A DNA stretch of 64,000 nt, from the NCBI RefSeq assembly GCF_000687715.1, contig NZ_JHXD01000011.1:1-64000 (forward strand), given 5' to 3'. The notes below the pieces were generated by a model. The model saw only the letters and a list, made by a program, of their open reading frames with translations. It made no database searches and had not been told where the DNA came from. Numbering within the stretch: position 1 is the first letter of the stretch; every line of letters starts with the position of its first letter. A program made the translations under genes and the position numbers. Of the stretch, positions 23,838 through 33,008 are shown one piece after another. Origin of the DNA: Xylanibacter ruminicola Ga6B6 (lineage in GTDB: Bacteria > Bacteroidota > Bacteroidia > Bacteroidales > Bacteroidaceae).

Positions 23838-26186
23838 TTACTGCTTCAGCAGATTCAGCTTGTGCTGAGGTGCCAGTGCATTCGTTGTCTTTTCGGTATA
23901 TTCACCTAACTTAAGTGTAGCAGTCGCAGCAATGTTGCGGCTGCTATTTCCTATACAGAAGGTATAGGTGCCAGCCTCGGTCAACCACTGACTGTTAGCC
24001 TCGTCAAAGCTGGCCAGCATGCGTACAGGGATGGTCATGGTCAGCACCTCGCTCTCGCCAGGCTGCAACTCACGACTCTTGGCAAAAGCCTTCAGCTCCT
24101 GTGCAGGCTTCTCCAGGTTGCCCTTTGGTGCCTTCACATATACCTGAGCTACCTCCTTACCACTTACGCTACCGGTGTTCTTAACGGTGATGCTTACCTC
24201 AACAGCATCCTTGCCCTTGGCCTTTACTACTGGTTTTGAGAAGGCGAAGGTGGTGTAGCTCAGTCCGAATCCGAATGGGTAAGCTACATCGCGACCAAAG
24301 GTGTCGAAGTAGCGATAACCTACGTAGATATCCTCCTCATGGTTGGTGTAAGCATGTCCTGGGATTGGGGTCTTGTTACCAATCATCATCTGCAGTGAGT
24401 AGTCGTCAATCTGTCCGGGGAAGTTCTTGGTCGAAGCATGATCGGTAGCAGCGACAGGCCATGTCATGGTCAGCTTACCCGAAGGATTCACCTTACCAGT
24501 CAGCAGGTCGGCAATCGAGTTTCCACCCTCCATACCTGGCTGCCAAGCGCATAGGATGGCATCAGGATAACCACTCCATGAGGCAGTCTCAATCACGCTA
24601 CCCGAGTTGATAATCACGATTACAGGCTTGCCTGCAGCGTGGAATGCATTGCATACATCTGTAATCAGGGCACGCTCCTCTGCGTTGAGGTTGAACTCGG
24701 TGTTGATGTCACGATCCACACCTTCACCAGCCTGACGACCGATGGTGATGATAGCTGCATCGGCACCATTCACCTCTTTATTAATACAGATAGGATCCAG
24801 TCCGATCTCTGGGTATTTCTGCTGTCCGAAGTACTCGTTCTGGTACCACTTGTCAGGATGACGCTCAGCCTGGAACTTTACTTTTGCAAACTCGATATAC
24901 TTGCGATAGATATCAGTGAGTGTCTCGCTCGACTTGATGCCGGCATTCTTCAAGCCCTCCAGCATGTCAACCACATAAGGTGGGTGAACACAACCCGAAC
25001 CGGTACCACCGCTCAGGAAGTCGTATGAGTTCTCACCAAACAGGGCCACGGTCTTAATGCTGCCCTTCTTCCAAGGCAGTGTGCCGTTGTTCTTCAGCAG
25101 TACGATACCTTCGTTGGCACTCTGACGGGTGATGGCGGCATGAGCCACAAAGTCGGGATTGTTAGATGCGGGATACTTCAGGAAACTTGGGGTCTTCACG
25201 ATATATTCCAGCATGCGACGCACATTACGATCTACATCAGCGATGTCGAGCTTGCCGCTCTTTACCCCCTCGATAATTTCGTTCACCTGTGCAGGCTGTC
25301 CTGGCTCCATCAGGTCGTTACCGGCCTGTACCTCAGTGATGGTAGGCAGACCTTCGCGAATACCGATCCAGTCGGTCATCACGATACCCTTAAAGCCCCA
25401 GTCCTCTCGCAGAATCTTGGTCAGCAGGTCGCGGTTACCCATCGAGTACTGACCGTTAATCTGGTTATACGATGACATCACGGTCCAAGGGTTACTCTCG
25501 CGAACAGCAATCTCGAAACCACGCAGATACAGCTCGCGGGCAGCACGCTGACTCACGCGCTCATCTACAGCTGTACGGTCGGTCTCCTGCGAGTTGATGG
25601 CAAAGTGCTTGGCACTCACACCGGCACCCTGACTCTGCACACCCTGAATATAGGCAGCTGCAATCTTACCTGTCAGCAGGGGATCCTCCGAGTAGTACTC
25701 AAAGTTACGTCCGCACAGGGGATTACGATGCAGGTTCATGCCAGGCCCCAGAATCACGTCGCAGCGATACTCCTTGGTCTCGTTACCAATAGCTTGTCCT
25801 ACCTTGTTCACCAACTCAGTGTTCCAGGTTGAAGCCAGACACGAGCCGATAGGGAAGGCTGTGGCATAATAAGTCTTGTCGGTATCCTTACGTGTAGGGT
25901 CGATACGCACGCCAGCAGGACCATCGGTCAGCACTGTGGCAGGAATGCCCAGACGTGGGATGGCAGGCGATGTACCTGCAGCACCAGCCACAAGGTCGGC
26001 CTCGCCACCTACTACGGCATTAGCACTGAAAAAGTTGTTAGCACCGCCAACCAGTAGCTTGGCTTTCTCTTCAAGGGTCATTGCCTTGATCACCTCGTCG
26101 ATATTATCGGCGCGGAGCTGTACTTGAGCATTTGTTGTCATTGCGAATGTTGTTGCTAATAAGCAAGTTGTTAGTAATCTTTTCAT
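23838..26186 (-). CDS. Glycoside hydrolase family 3 (beta-glucosidase-like)
   Basis: A 782-aa secreted enzyme with a signal peptide (ending TTNAQ). The N-terminal barrel holds GPGMNLHRNPLCGRNFEYYSEDP, KHFAINSQETDR and the nucleophile region IVMTDWIG; a C-terminal alpha/beta sandwich and a fibronectin III-like domain (YPFGFGLSYTTF onward) follow. GH3 enzymes release terminal beta-linked glucose or xylose from oligosaccharides. I start at 26186 (MKRLLTTCLL); the longer frame adds non-signal sequence. It is the last gene of an operon with a deacetylase and DUF2723. Confidence 0.93.
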   Translation of the reverse strand: MKRLLTTCLLATTFAMTTNAQVQLRADNIDEVIKAMTLEEKAKLLVGGANNFFSANAVVGGEADLVAGAAGTSPAIPRLGIPATVLTDGPAGVRIDPTRKDTDKTYYATAFPIGSCLASTWNTELVNKVGQAIGNETKEYRCDVILGPGMNLHRNPLCGRNFEYYSEDPLLTGKIAAAYIQGVQSQGAGVSAKHFAINSQETDRTAVDERVSQRAARELYLRGFEIAVRESNPWTVMSSYNQINGQYSMGNRDLLTKILREDWGFKGIVMTDWIGIREGLPTITEVQAGNDLMEPGQPAQVNEIIEGVKSGKLDIADVDRNVRRMLEYIVKTPSFLKYPASNNPDFVAHAAITRQSANEGIVLLKNNGTLPWKKGSIKTVALFGENSYDFLSGGTGSGCVHPPYVVDMLEGLKNAGIKSSETLTDIYRKYIEFAKVKFQAERHPDKWYQNEYFGQQKYPEIGLDPICINKEVNGADAAIITIGRQAGEGVDRDINTEFNLNAEERALITDVCNAFHAAGKPVIVIINSGSVIETASWSGYPDAILCAWQPGMEGGNSIADLLTGKVNPSGKLTMTWPVAATDHASTKNFPGQIDDYSLQMMIGNKTPIPGHAYTNHEEDIYVGYRYFDTFGRDVAYPFGFGLSYTTFAFSKPVVKAKGKDAVEVSITVKNTGSVSGKEVAQVYVKAPKGNLEKPAQELKAFAKSRELQPGESEVLTMTIPVRMLASFDEANSQWLTEAGTYTFCIGNSSRNIAATATLKLGEYTEKTTNALAPQHKLNLLKQ

Positions 26187-26223
26187 CTTGTTGATGCCTT
26201 TAATCTGTGTAATTACATGGAGG

Positions 26224-26835
26224 TTATGGGAAGATACGGAACTCATAGCCCTGATCCTTCAGCCATTGTAGCGACTCTGGTAGGGCTGTCTTCAGTTTGT
26301 TGATACTCTTCAGCGAGTCGTGGAAGGTGATGATCGAACCATTACGCGCGTACCTCTTTATATTATTAACCACATCTTCGGCAGTCATCCATTTCGAGTA
26401 GTCGCGGGTTACCAGATCCCACATCACAATCTTGTACTTCCTGCTCAGCCAGGCATACTGTGCCATACGCATCCAGCCGTGTGGTGGACGTACATAGTGA
26501 CTGTGGATATAGGCGTTGGCCTTTTCCACATTGTAGCTGTATTCTTTCACGGTATGGCGCAAACCACCGATGTGGTTGTGGGTATGGTTGCCCACCTGAT
26601 GGCCTTCTGCCAGGATACGTTTGTAGAGTTCGGGATATTTGCGTACGTTGTCGCCCACCATAAAGAAGGTGGCTCGCACACCAAACTCCTTCAGTGTATC
26701 AAGAATAAATGGGGTAGCCTCTGGGATAGGACCGTCGTCGAAGGTCAGGTACACTGCCTTCACGCGACGGTCCATTCGCCAGTATGCTCTAGGATAGAGC
26801 CAGCGCAAATATATAGCGGGTTGCTCTATAAACAT
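26224..26835 (-). CDS. Polysaccharide deacetylase (NodB homology)
   Basis: A 203-aa carbohydrate esterase 4-type protein: YLTFDDGP (catalytic and metal Asp), HQVGNHTHNH (metal His), RPPHGW and a late TFHDS motif. It would remove acetyl groups from a polysaccharide or peptidoglycan. No signal peptide is evident, so it may be cytoplasmic or membrane-associated through the N-terminus. It is 3 bp from the DUF2723 gene and 37 bp from the GH3 gene. Confidence 0.9.
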   Translation of the reverse strand: MFIEQPAIYLRWLYPRAYWRMDRRVKAVYLTFDDGPIPEATPFILDTLKEFGVRATFFMVGDNVRKYPELYKRILAEGHQVGNHTHNHIGGLRHTVKEYSYNVEKANAYIHSHYVRPPHGWMRMAQYAWLSRKYKIVMWDLVTRDYSKWMTAEDVVNNIKRYARNGSIITFHDSLKSINKLKTALPESLQWLKDQGYEFRIFP

Positions 26836-26838
26836 GAT

Positions 26839-29800
26839 TTACTCTCCGTATGTGCCACCTTTGGTCTCGTAGAGATTGCCGATGGCTTTAAACTGTGCTT
26901 CCTTCTCCTTGGCCAGCTTCTCGTCAACAATCGACTCCAGATTCAGAATCTGGTTCAGGATATACATGTGAACCATGCACTCCTGCTGCGACATGGCGAA
27001 GCGGTCGGTGCTCAGTGAGCAGTACCACAGCATGTACTCAGTCGACTTCTTCCACAGGTTATCGATAATCTGCTGGGCCTTCTTAGGCTGACCAGTCAGG
27101 GCGTATGCCTTGGCCAGATCCAGCGAACCACTCTGATAGTCATGAGGAATATTGTAACTTGGCAGGGCCTTCTCAGCCTTGTCGAGTACTGCCTTAGCCT
27201 GCTTGTCCTTACCCTCCTGAACCAGGTTCATGGCCAGCAGCGACAGCAGTCTGCGATGGGTATAGCACATACGCATCACGGTCTCGTCAAGATAGATACC
27301 AGCCTTGTCCACACCACCGAACTTGAACTTGTTCATCACGTTGTTGTACGTCTTCTCAGTATCAAAGTTCTTGGCACCAGGGGCGTTGGTGGTGAATGGG
27401 GTGATACGGTTAGCCAAGCCCTCCTGAACAAAGTTGTCGCCCAGGTTCATGTAGTTCTCCGAACCAACGGTAGTAGCTACATAGATAGGACGTGTCCAGT
27501 TGCACTGGGCAATCATCTCCAGCATCATCAGATCCTGCTTGTACAAGGCGTTCTTACCCTTCAGCGAGATCACCATCTGATCGGGGATTGTATCAGCAGC
27601 CATCATCATGCCACTCTTGCGAACAGCCTCCTTGTCGATGGTTACATATACGGTATCTGTAGGAATCACGTGCAGATCCTTATTCTTTGAGCGAACCCAA
27701 CGCTCCAGGATGTTCTTCAGCTCGAATGGCTTCTCGCCAAAGTTCTGCTTTGCCTCCTCAGGGTTCTCGCGATACAGTTTCTCTACTTCTGACTTCAGCG
27801 ATGGGTCAACCTGTACGTACTCGTTGGTACCAGCACAGTACTCCAGTCGGCTCCAGGTGATGGGCACTGAAGGTGAGTCGTAAGCCTGACGACGCATCTG
27901 GTCGATATACCAGTCGGTCTGCAGATACGACAGGTTACATACGCGTGCATCGGTACGGAATCCCTCAGTATCCTGGTTGTACCACAATGGGAAGGTATCG
28001 TTATCACCATTGGTAAAGATAATGGGGTTACCCTCTTCCTGCAGGGTCATGAGGTAGTTCTGACCGAAGTCGCGACAGCAGTAACGTCCTGAACGATCGT
28101 GATCGTCCCAAGTTTGGCTAGCCATTTGAACTGGAACAACTAGGCATACTAGAGAGACAAGTCCAGCTAGTACCAGATTCTCCTTCTTCAGTTTACGGTT
28201 CAGCCAGTCGATGATGGCTGCAACACCCATACCACACCAGATGGCAAAGGCATAGAACGAACCTGCATAGGCATAGTCGCGCTCACGTGGCTGCATAGGT
28301 GTCTGGTTCAGATAGATCACGATGGCCAGACCTGTCATGAAGAACAGGAAGAATACTACCCAGAACTGCTGAATGCCGATAGGCTCTTCAACGGTCTTCT
28401 CCACACCATTCACCACGGTCTTACGCTTACGGGTGTACCAAGCCTGCCAGAACAAGCCCAGCAAACCAAGTATCAGCGGCATGCAGTAGAATACGTTGTG
28501 TCCCTTGTTCTCCTTCAGCTCTGTGGGCAGCATGCTCTGGTCGCCCAGACGGGCATCATCGATAAACGAGAAGCCTGTAATCCAGTTGCCATGCTCCAGT
28601 TCACCGTTGCCCTGGATATCATTCTGTCGTCCGGCAAAGTTCCACATAAAGTAGCGCCAGTACATAAAGTTGCACTGATAGCTCAGGAAGAAACGGAGGT
28701 TTTCCAACTGTGAGGGCACCTTCACCATCATCTGTTCACCACAGCGGTCGTAAGGTACCTGTGAGCCATCTACACCACCCATCCATGATTCGTAAGCGGC
28801 AGCATGACCGGCATCGTACATACGTGGGAACAGCATATTCTGTGCATACTTGTATTCATCCTTGGTGCGTACTACAAAGTACGAGTCCTTCTCATCAGCA
28901 GTAGCCTTCTCCTTACGCTGATATACGGGCTTACCCTTGCTCATCACAGGCTTGCAGTAGTTGCCATCCTGCTCGAGTGCTACCTGTGAGGTGTAGGCTG
29001 GTCCATAGAACAACGGACGCTGACCGTACTGCTCACGTCCCAGGTAATCACCCAGAGTAAAGATATCCTCAGGTGAGTTCTGGTCCATAGGTGGGTTAGC
29101 CGACGAACGGATCACAATCAGGGCATAGCTTGAGTAACCGATCATCAGCATGAGCATACACAGCAGCATGGTGTTCTTCATGCGGGCTGTGATGAGCAGC
29201 TGTTTCTCACGGGTGTACTTCAGCAGGAACCACAGGACTGCCAGTACCACTACACCAATCAGGAAGGCCGACCAGCCCCAACCGTAGAAGGGGATACCCA
29301 ACATACCTACTGAGAGCAGGAATGCGAGGTTCTGGATGGTGAGCGAGTGCTTCTGTGTTTGGGTCTCGTAAACAGCCCAGATCACGCACGATACCAACAG
29401 GATCAGGTAGATAATCTCACCGGTATTGAATGGCATGCCGAGGGTGTTCACAAAGAACAGCTCGAACCAGCCACCAACGGTGATGATACCAGGTACGACA
29501 CCATAGAGCACAGCAGCCAGAATCACTACTGATACGGCCAGTGCGATGAGCGAACCCTTGAGGTTGGCATCGGGGAAACGACGGTAGTAATATACCAGCA
29601 CGATGGCAGGCACACACAGCAGGTTCAGCAGGTGTACGCCAATCGAGAGGCCCGTCATATACATAATCAGAATCAGCCAACGGTCGCTATGAGGCTCGTC
29701 GGCCTGATCCTCCCATTTCAGTATGAGCCAGAATACCACAGCGGTAAAGGCCGATGAGTAGGCGTAAACCTCACCCTCAACAGCCGAGAACCAGAAGGTG

Positions 29801-30204
29801 TCGCTGAAGGTGTAGATGAGGGCACCTACCAGTCCTGATGCCTCGATGGCAATCAGCTTGGGCATGGTGAGCTCGCTCCAGTTGCCAATCAGCAGTCGGC
29901 GTGTCAGGTGTGTGATGGTCCAGAAGAGGAACAGGATACACGTAGCCGACAGCAGGGCGCTCATGGTGTTCACCATACGGGCCACCTGGGTGGCATCGCT
30001 GGCAAAATGCGAGAACAAGTTTGCTGTCAACATAAAGAAAGGTGCCCCAGGTGGGTGACCAATCTCCAGTTTATAACCAGTGGTAATAAATTCGGGACAG
30101 TCCCAGAACGAGGCTGTCGGCTCGATGGTAGAACAATAGACAAAGGCCGCAATCAAGAATGTCAGCCAGCCCAGCGTGTTGTCTACTAATCTAAATTGTT
30201 TCAT
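26839..30204 (-). CDS. DUF2723 protein, probable membrane glycosyltransferase
   Basis: A 1121-aa protein. The N-terminal DUF2723 region has many TM helices and TASFWDCPEFITTGYKLEIG near its start, where acidic residues resemble the catalytic site of GT-C type mannosyltransferases. A long mid-region and a C-terminal helical repeat (about 1000-1121, TPR-like) follow. It is thought to glycosylate proteins or lipids at the periplasmic face in Bacteroidetes; the exact reaction is not settled. First gene of the operon, with a -7 box 48 bp upstream. Confidence 0.85.
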   Translation of the reverse strand: MKQFRLVDNTLGWLTFLIAAFVYCSTIEPTASFWDCPEFITTGYKLEIGHPPGAPFFMLTANLFSHFASDATQVARMVNTMSALLSATCILFLFWTITHLTRRLLIGNWSELTMPKLIAIEASGLVGALIYTFSDTFWFSAVEGEVYAYSSAFTAVVFWLILKWEDQADEPHSDRWLILIMYMTGLSIGVHLLNLLCVPAIVLVYYYRRFPDANLKGSLIALAVSVVILAAVLYGVVPGIITVGGWFELFFVNTLGMPFNTGEIIYLILLVSCVIWAVYETQTQKHSLTIQNLAFLLSVGMLGIPFYGWGWSAFLIGVVVLAVLWFLLKYTREKQLLITARMKNTMLLCMLMLMIGYSSYALIVIRSSANPPMDQNSPEDIFTLGDYLGREQYGQRPLFYGPAYTSQVALEQDGNYCKPVMSKGKPVYQRKEKATADEKDSYFVVRTKDEYKYAQNMLFPRMYDAGHAAAYESWMGGVDGSQVPYDRCGEQMMVKVPSQLENLRFFLSYQCNFMYWRYFMWNFAGRQNDIQGNGELEHGNWITGFSFIDDARLGDQSMLPTELKENKGHNVFYCMPLILGLLGLFWQAWYTRKRKTVVNGVEKTVEEPIGIQQFWVVFFLFFMTGLAIVIYLNQTPMQPRERDYAYAGSFYAFAIWCGMGVAAIIDWLNRKLKKENLVLAGLVSLVCLVVPVQMASQTWDDHDRSGRYCCRDFGQNYLMTLQEEGNPIIFTNGDNDTFPLWYNQDTEGFRTDARVCNLSYLQTDWYIDQMRRQAYDSPSVPITWSRLEYCAGTNEYVQVDPSLKSEVEKLYRENPEEAKQNFGEKPFELKNILERWVRSKNKDLHVIPTDTVYVTIDKEAVRKSGMMMAADTIPDQMVISLKGKNALYKQDLMMLEMIAQCNWTRPIYVATTVGSENYMNLGDNFVQEGLANRITPFTTNAPGAKNFDTEKTYNNVMNKFKFGGVDKAGIYLDETVMRMCYTHRRLLSLLAMNLVQEGKDKQAKAVLDKAEKALPSYNIPHDYQSGSLDLAKAYALTGQPKKAQQIIDNLWKKSTEYMLWYCSLSTDRFAMSQQECMVHMYILNQILNLESIVDEKLAKEKEAQFKAIGNLYETKGGTYGE

Positions 30205-30251
30205 TACAAATATATTTTTATTTTTAACGTTAAAATTCGCGTTTGGTGGTG

Positions 30252-30259
30252 CAAAGGTA
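30252..30259 (-). promoter_or_regulatory. -7 box of the DUF2723 operon
   Basis: TACCTTTG on the minus strand. The adjoining 30266-30299 is an AATTGATAATT-type AT-rich linker. Confidence 0.5.
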
Positions 30260-30302
30260 ATAAATATAATTGATAATTTACAATTGATAATTGAGAATTA
30301 AC

Positions 30303-30755
30303 TTACATAAACAATCCTGCACCATAGATTAATACCACATAACGGAATAATTTGCCTAGGGTAATGGCTATGAACGTAATCACCACATTCGATCGCATTA
30401 GTCCCAAAGCGATGGTGATGGCGCTGCCTAACACAGGCAGAAAGGCGAAAAAGCCCATCCATGCACCATGACCTGCCAGAAAACGGTGGGCTTTGTCAAG
30501 GTCTTCTTTCTTTACATGCAGGTATTTCTCTATCCACTCTATCTTACCCATGCGTCCCACACCGTAGTTGAACACGCTGCCTAACACATTGCCCACGGTA
30601 CCGTATATCATCAGTGTCCATGGGTCAAGACCTGTGGCCATCAGTGCCACCATCACAGCCTCGCTCGAGAATGGAAAGAAACTGCCAGCTAAGAAGGCTG
30701 CCAACAGCATGCCCCAATAGCCGTATTGGGTTAGAAAGCTGATGATGAAATCCAT
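30303..30755 (-). CDS. DedA/YqaA-family membrane protein
   Basis: A 150-aa polytopic protein of the DedA superfamily (YqaA type), with GYWGMLLAAFLAGSFFPFSSE and a re-entrant F/G/R-rich segment. DedA proteins move lipids or keep membrane potential. It overlaps the preceding membrane gene by 25 bp. Confidence 0.85.
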   Translation of the reverse strand: MDFIISFLTQYGYWGMLLAAFLAGSFFPFSSEAVMVALMATGLDPWTLMIYGTVGNVLGSVFNYGVGRMGKIEWIEKYLHVKKEDLDKAHRFLAGHGAWMGFFAFLPVLGSAITIALGLMRSNVVITFIAITLGKLFRYVVLIYGAGLFM

Positions 30756-31672
30756 AGGTTCATGCCAGTTAGTAATAGGATGGTGGCCATGGTCACGATA
30801 TAGAACAGGTTGCTCAGTCGGCTATTGGTGAGCGTAAAGAAGTGGGCCACAATGGGTGACACCACGATGGTTAGCATACCAATAAACGTGTCGTATTGCT
30901 GAGGCTGAACAGCCATCAGTATCAAGGTGTAGATGGTGAGCATCATCAGACTGTTATAAATCTGGCGCACACGTATCTTATCCTTGTAGCTGTTCATCCA
31001 GAAGTGGATGGTGCCTACGATAAACAGTACCACGAGCAAGGCTAAGTAAGCCCACTGCTGGGTGGTTACTGCTGTATAGTCGGTGCTCCACTGTACTTCG
31101 GTAAAGCGGTTCAGATAGTCGAAAGCCACCTCGGGCTGATATCTGTAGATGTAGAGTCGTCCGCCAGTATAAAGCCAGTAGGGGGTTAGCAAACCGATGA
31201 TTGCCGCCATGAAGGTGCGTACACTCAGCGAGTAGATGGTGGTGGCCATCAGCAACAGGAAGATAGGCACATACAACAGGAAGTGGGGCTCCAGCAGACT
31301 CACGATGCTGATGAGCATGTATAGGTAGAACGTGCGCCCCACGCTTTTCTGGTCCTGATAGCAGGAACACAGCAGCAATAAGCCTATCACCATGCTGAGT
31401 ACCTGCACGGTCCCTTGGATGGATGCGAACATCCATGTGGCCGAGCAAGCCAACAGAATATAAAATACCGAAACCGAGCGGCTGTAGATACGGATCAGCA
31501 TGTTGATATTGTTCAGGTGAATCATGGCATATACCGATGCAAAGAAACACAAGAACTGGAACCACCAACCCTGATGTACCAAACCCGCCAAAAGCCAGAT
31601 GCCGACACCATACAGGATGGTAATCGGCAACGTGCGACGGCTCTCAGCTATTTTATTCTGAAATCTTTTCAC
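30731..31672 (-). CDS. Polytopic membrane protein of unknown function
   Basis: A 313-aa protein with about nine predicted TM helices and no motif I recognise; it resembles a Bacteroidetes family annotated only as hypothetical. The start is a GTG (31672) that falls in a TAGTGAACAGTGAA-type linker behind purD. The 3' end overlaps the DedA-type gene. The purD-membrane protein-DedA order suggests one transcript. Confidence 0.7.
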   Translation of the reverse strand: MKRFQNKIAESRRTLPITILYGVGIWLLAGLVHQGWWFQFLCFFASVYAMIHLNNINMLIRIYSRSVSVFYILLACSATWMFASIQGTVQVLSMVIGLLLLCSCYQDQKSVGRTFYLYMLISIVSLLEPHFLLYVPIFLLLMATTIYSLSVRTFMAAIIGLLTPYWLYTGGRLYIYRYQPEVAFDYLNRFTEVQWSTDYTAVTTQQWAYLALLVVLFIVGTIHFWMNSYKDKIRVRQIYNSLMMLTIYTLILMAVQPQQYDTFIGMLTIVVSPIVAHFFTLTNSRLSNLFYIVTMATILLLTGMNLWISSSAF

Positions 31673-31695
31673 TGTTCACTATTCACTGTTTACTA
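31670..31695 (-). repeat. TAGTGAA-type linker behind purD
   Basis: On the minus strand, AGTAAACAGTGAATAGTGAA and the following CAGTG lie between the purD stop and the next gene, with the final GTG acting as the start codon. Confidence 0.7.
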
Positions 31696-32979
31696 CAGAT
31701 CCGCACCGATGTCACGACGGAAATACTTGTCGGTAAACTGTATCTTCTGTGCCTCCTCGAACGACTTCTGCAGGGCCTCGGCCTTGTCCTTGCCGTACGA
31801 TGATACAGCAATCACACGTCCGCCATTGGTCACTACCTCGCCATCCTTCAGGGCTGTACCAGCGTGGAATACAATGCTGCCTTCCACATCCTCGATGCCA
31901 GTGATAGGGTAGCCCTTCTTATAGGCCTGTGGATAACCACCCGATACCAGCATTACGCAAACAGCTGCACGCTCATCAAAGACGATGGCACGCTGGTCGA
32001 GATTACCCTCAGCCACACCTTCCAACAGGTCAACCAGATCGCTCTTCAGGCGCAGCATCACGCTCTCTGTCTCGGGGTCGCCCATACGGCAGTTATACTC
32101 AATCACGTATGGTTCAGCCTCCTTGCTAGGGGTGTTGGTGCGGTTAATCAGTCCGAAGAAGATAAAGCCCTTATAGTCGATACCATCAGCAGCCAGACCC
32201 TCTACGGTTGGTCGGATAATACGGTCCTCTACCTTCTGCATCCACTCCTTGGTGGCAAAAGGCACGGGAGTAACACTACCCATACCGCCAGTGTTCAAGC
32301 CTGTATCGTGCTCGCCAATACGCTTGTAGTCCTTGGCCTCGGGCAGAATCTTATAGTTCTTGCCGTCAGTCAGTACGAACACCGAGCACTCGATACCGCT
32401 CATGAACTCCTCGATGACCACACGACTCGAAGCATTACCGAACATACCGCCCAGCATCTCCTTCAGCTCTTTCTTGGCCTCGTCTAGGGTTGGGAGGATA
32501 AGTACGCCCTTACCAGCGCAAAGGCCATCAGCCTTAAGAACGTAAGGGGGCTCTAGAGTCTCTAGATAGGCTAGTCCCTCAAGCAGATGCTCTCCATCAA
32601 ATGTGGCGTAGCGGGCTGTGGGGATGTTATGACGCTCCATAAAGGCCTTGGCAAAATCCTTAGAGCCTTCGAGCACGGCACCTGCCTTTGAAGGACCGAT
32701 AACTGGTACGTTCTTGGTACGCTCATCAGCTTTCAGGTCGTCGTAGATACCCTTTACCAATGGATCCTCAGGACCTACTACTACCATCTGAATGCCCTTC
32801 TCAACTACGAACTGCTTGATGGCCTCAAAGTCGTCGGCTTTCATATTAACATTTTCACCGCAATTGCTGGTACCGGCATTACCTGGGGCAATGTATAGCT
32901 TTTCGCATTTATCACTCTGAGCAATTTTCCAAGCTAAGGCGTGCTCTCGTCCGCCACTTCCTAACAGTAAGATTTTCAT
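31693..32979 (-). CDS. purD: Phosphoribosylamine-glycine ligase
   Basis: A 428-aa ATP-grasp enzyme of de novo purine synthesis that joins glycine to phosphoribosylamine. Clear motifs: [41 protein letters not shown], and [13 protein letters not shown]. Length is normal. It is separated from the peptidase gene by an AAAGTTCAAAG-type linker. Confidence 0.95.
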   Translation of the reverse strand: MKILLLGSGGREHALAWKIAQSDKCEKLYIAPGNAGTSNCGENVNMKADDFEAIKQFVVEKGIQMVVVGPEDPLVKGIYDDLKADERTKNVPVIGPSKAGAVLEGSKDFAKAFMERHNIPTARYATFDGEHLLEGLAYLETLEPPYVLKADGLCAGKGVLILPTLDEAKKELKEMLGGMFGNASSRVVIEEFMSGIECSVFVLTDGKNYKILPEAKDYKRIGEHDTGLNTGGMGSVTPVPFATKEWMQKVEDRIIRPTVEGLAADGIDYKGFIFFGLINRTNTPSKEAEPYVIEYNCRMGDPETESVMLRLKSDLVDLLEGVAEGNLDQRAIVFDERAAVCVMLVSGGYPQAYKKGYPITGIEDVEGSIVFHAGTALKDGEVVTNGGRVIAVSSYGKDKAEALQKSFEEAQKIQFTDKYFRRDIGADL

Positions 32980-33004
32980 CTTTGAATTTTGATCTTTGAA
33001 CTTT
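32980..33004 (-). repeat. AAAGTTCAAAG-type linker
   Basis: On the minus strand an AT-rich stretch of the form AAAGTTCAAAGATCAAAATT bridges the peptidase stop and purD. A related stretch lies at 38128-38160 before the DUF2807 gene. Confidence 0.5.
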
Positions 33005-33008
33005 ATGA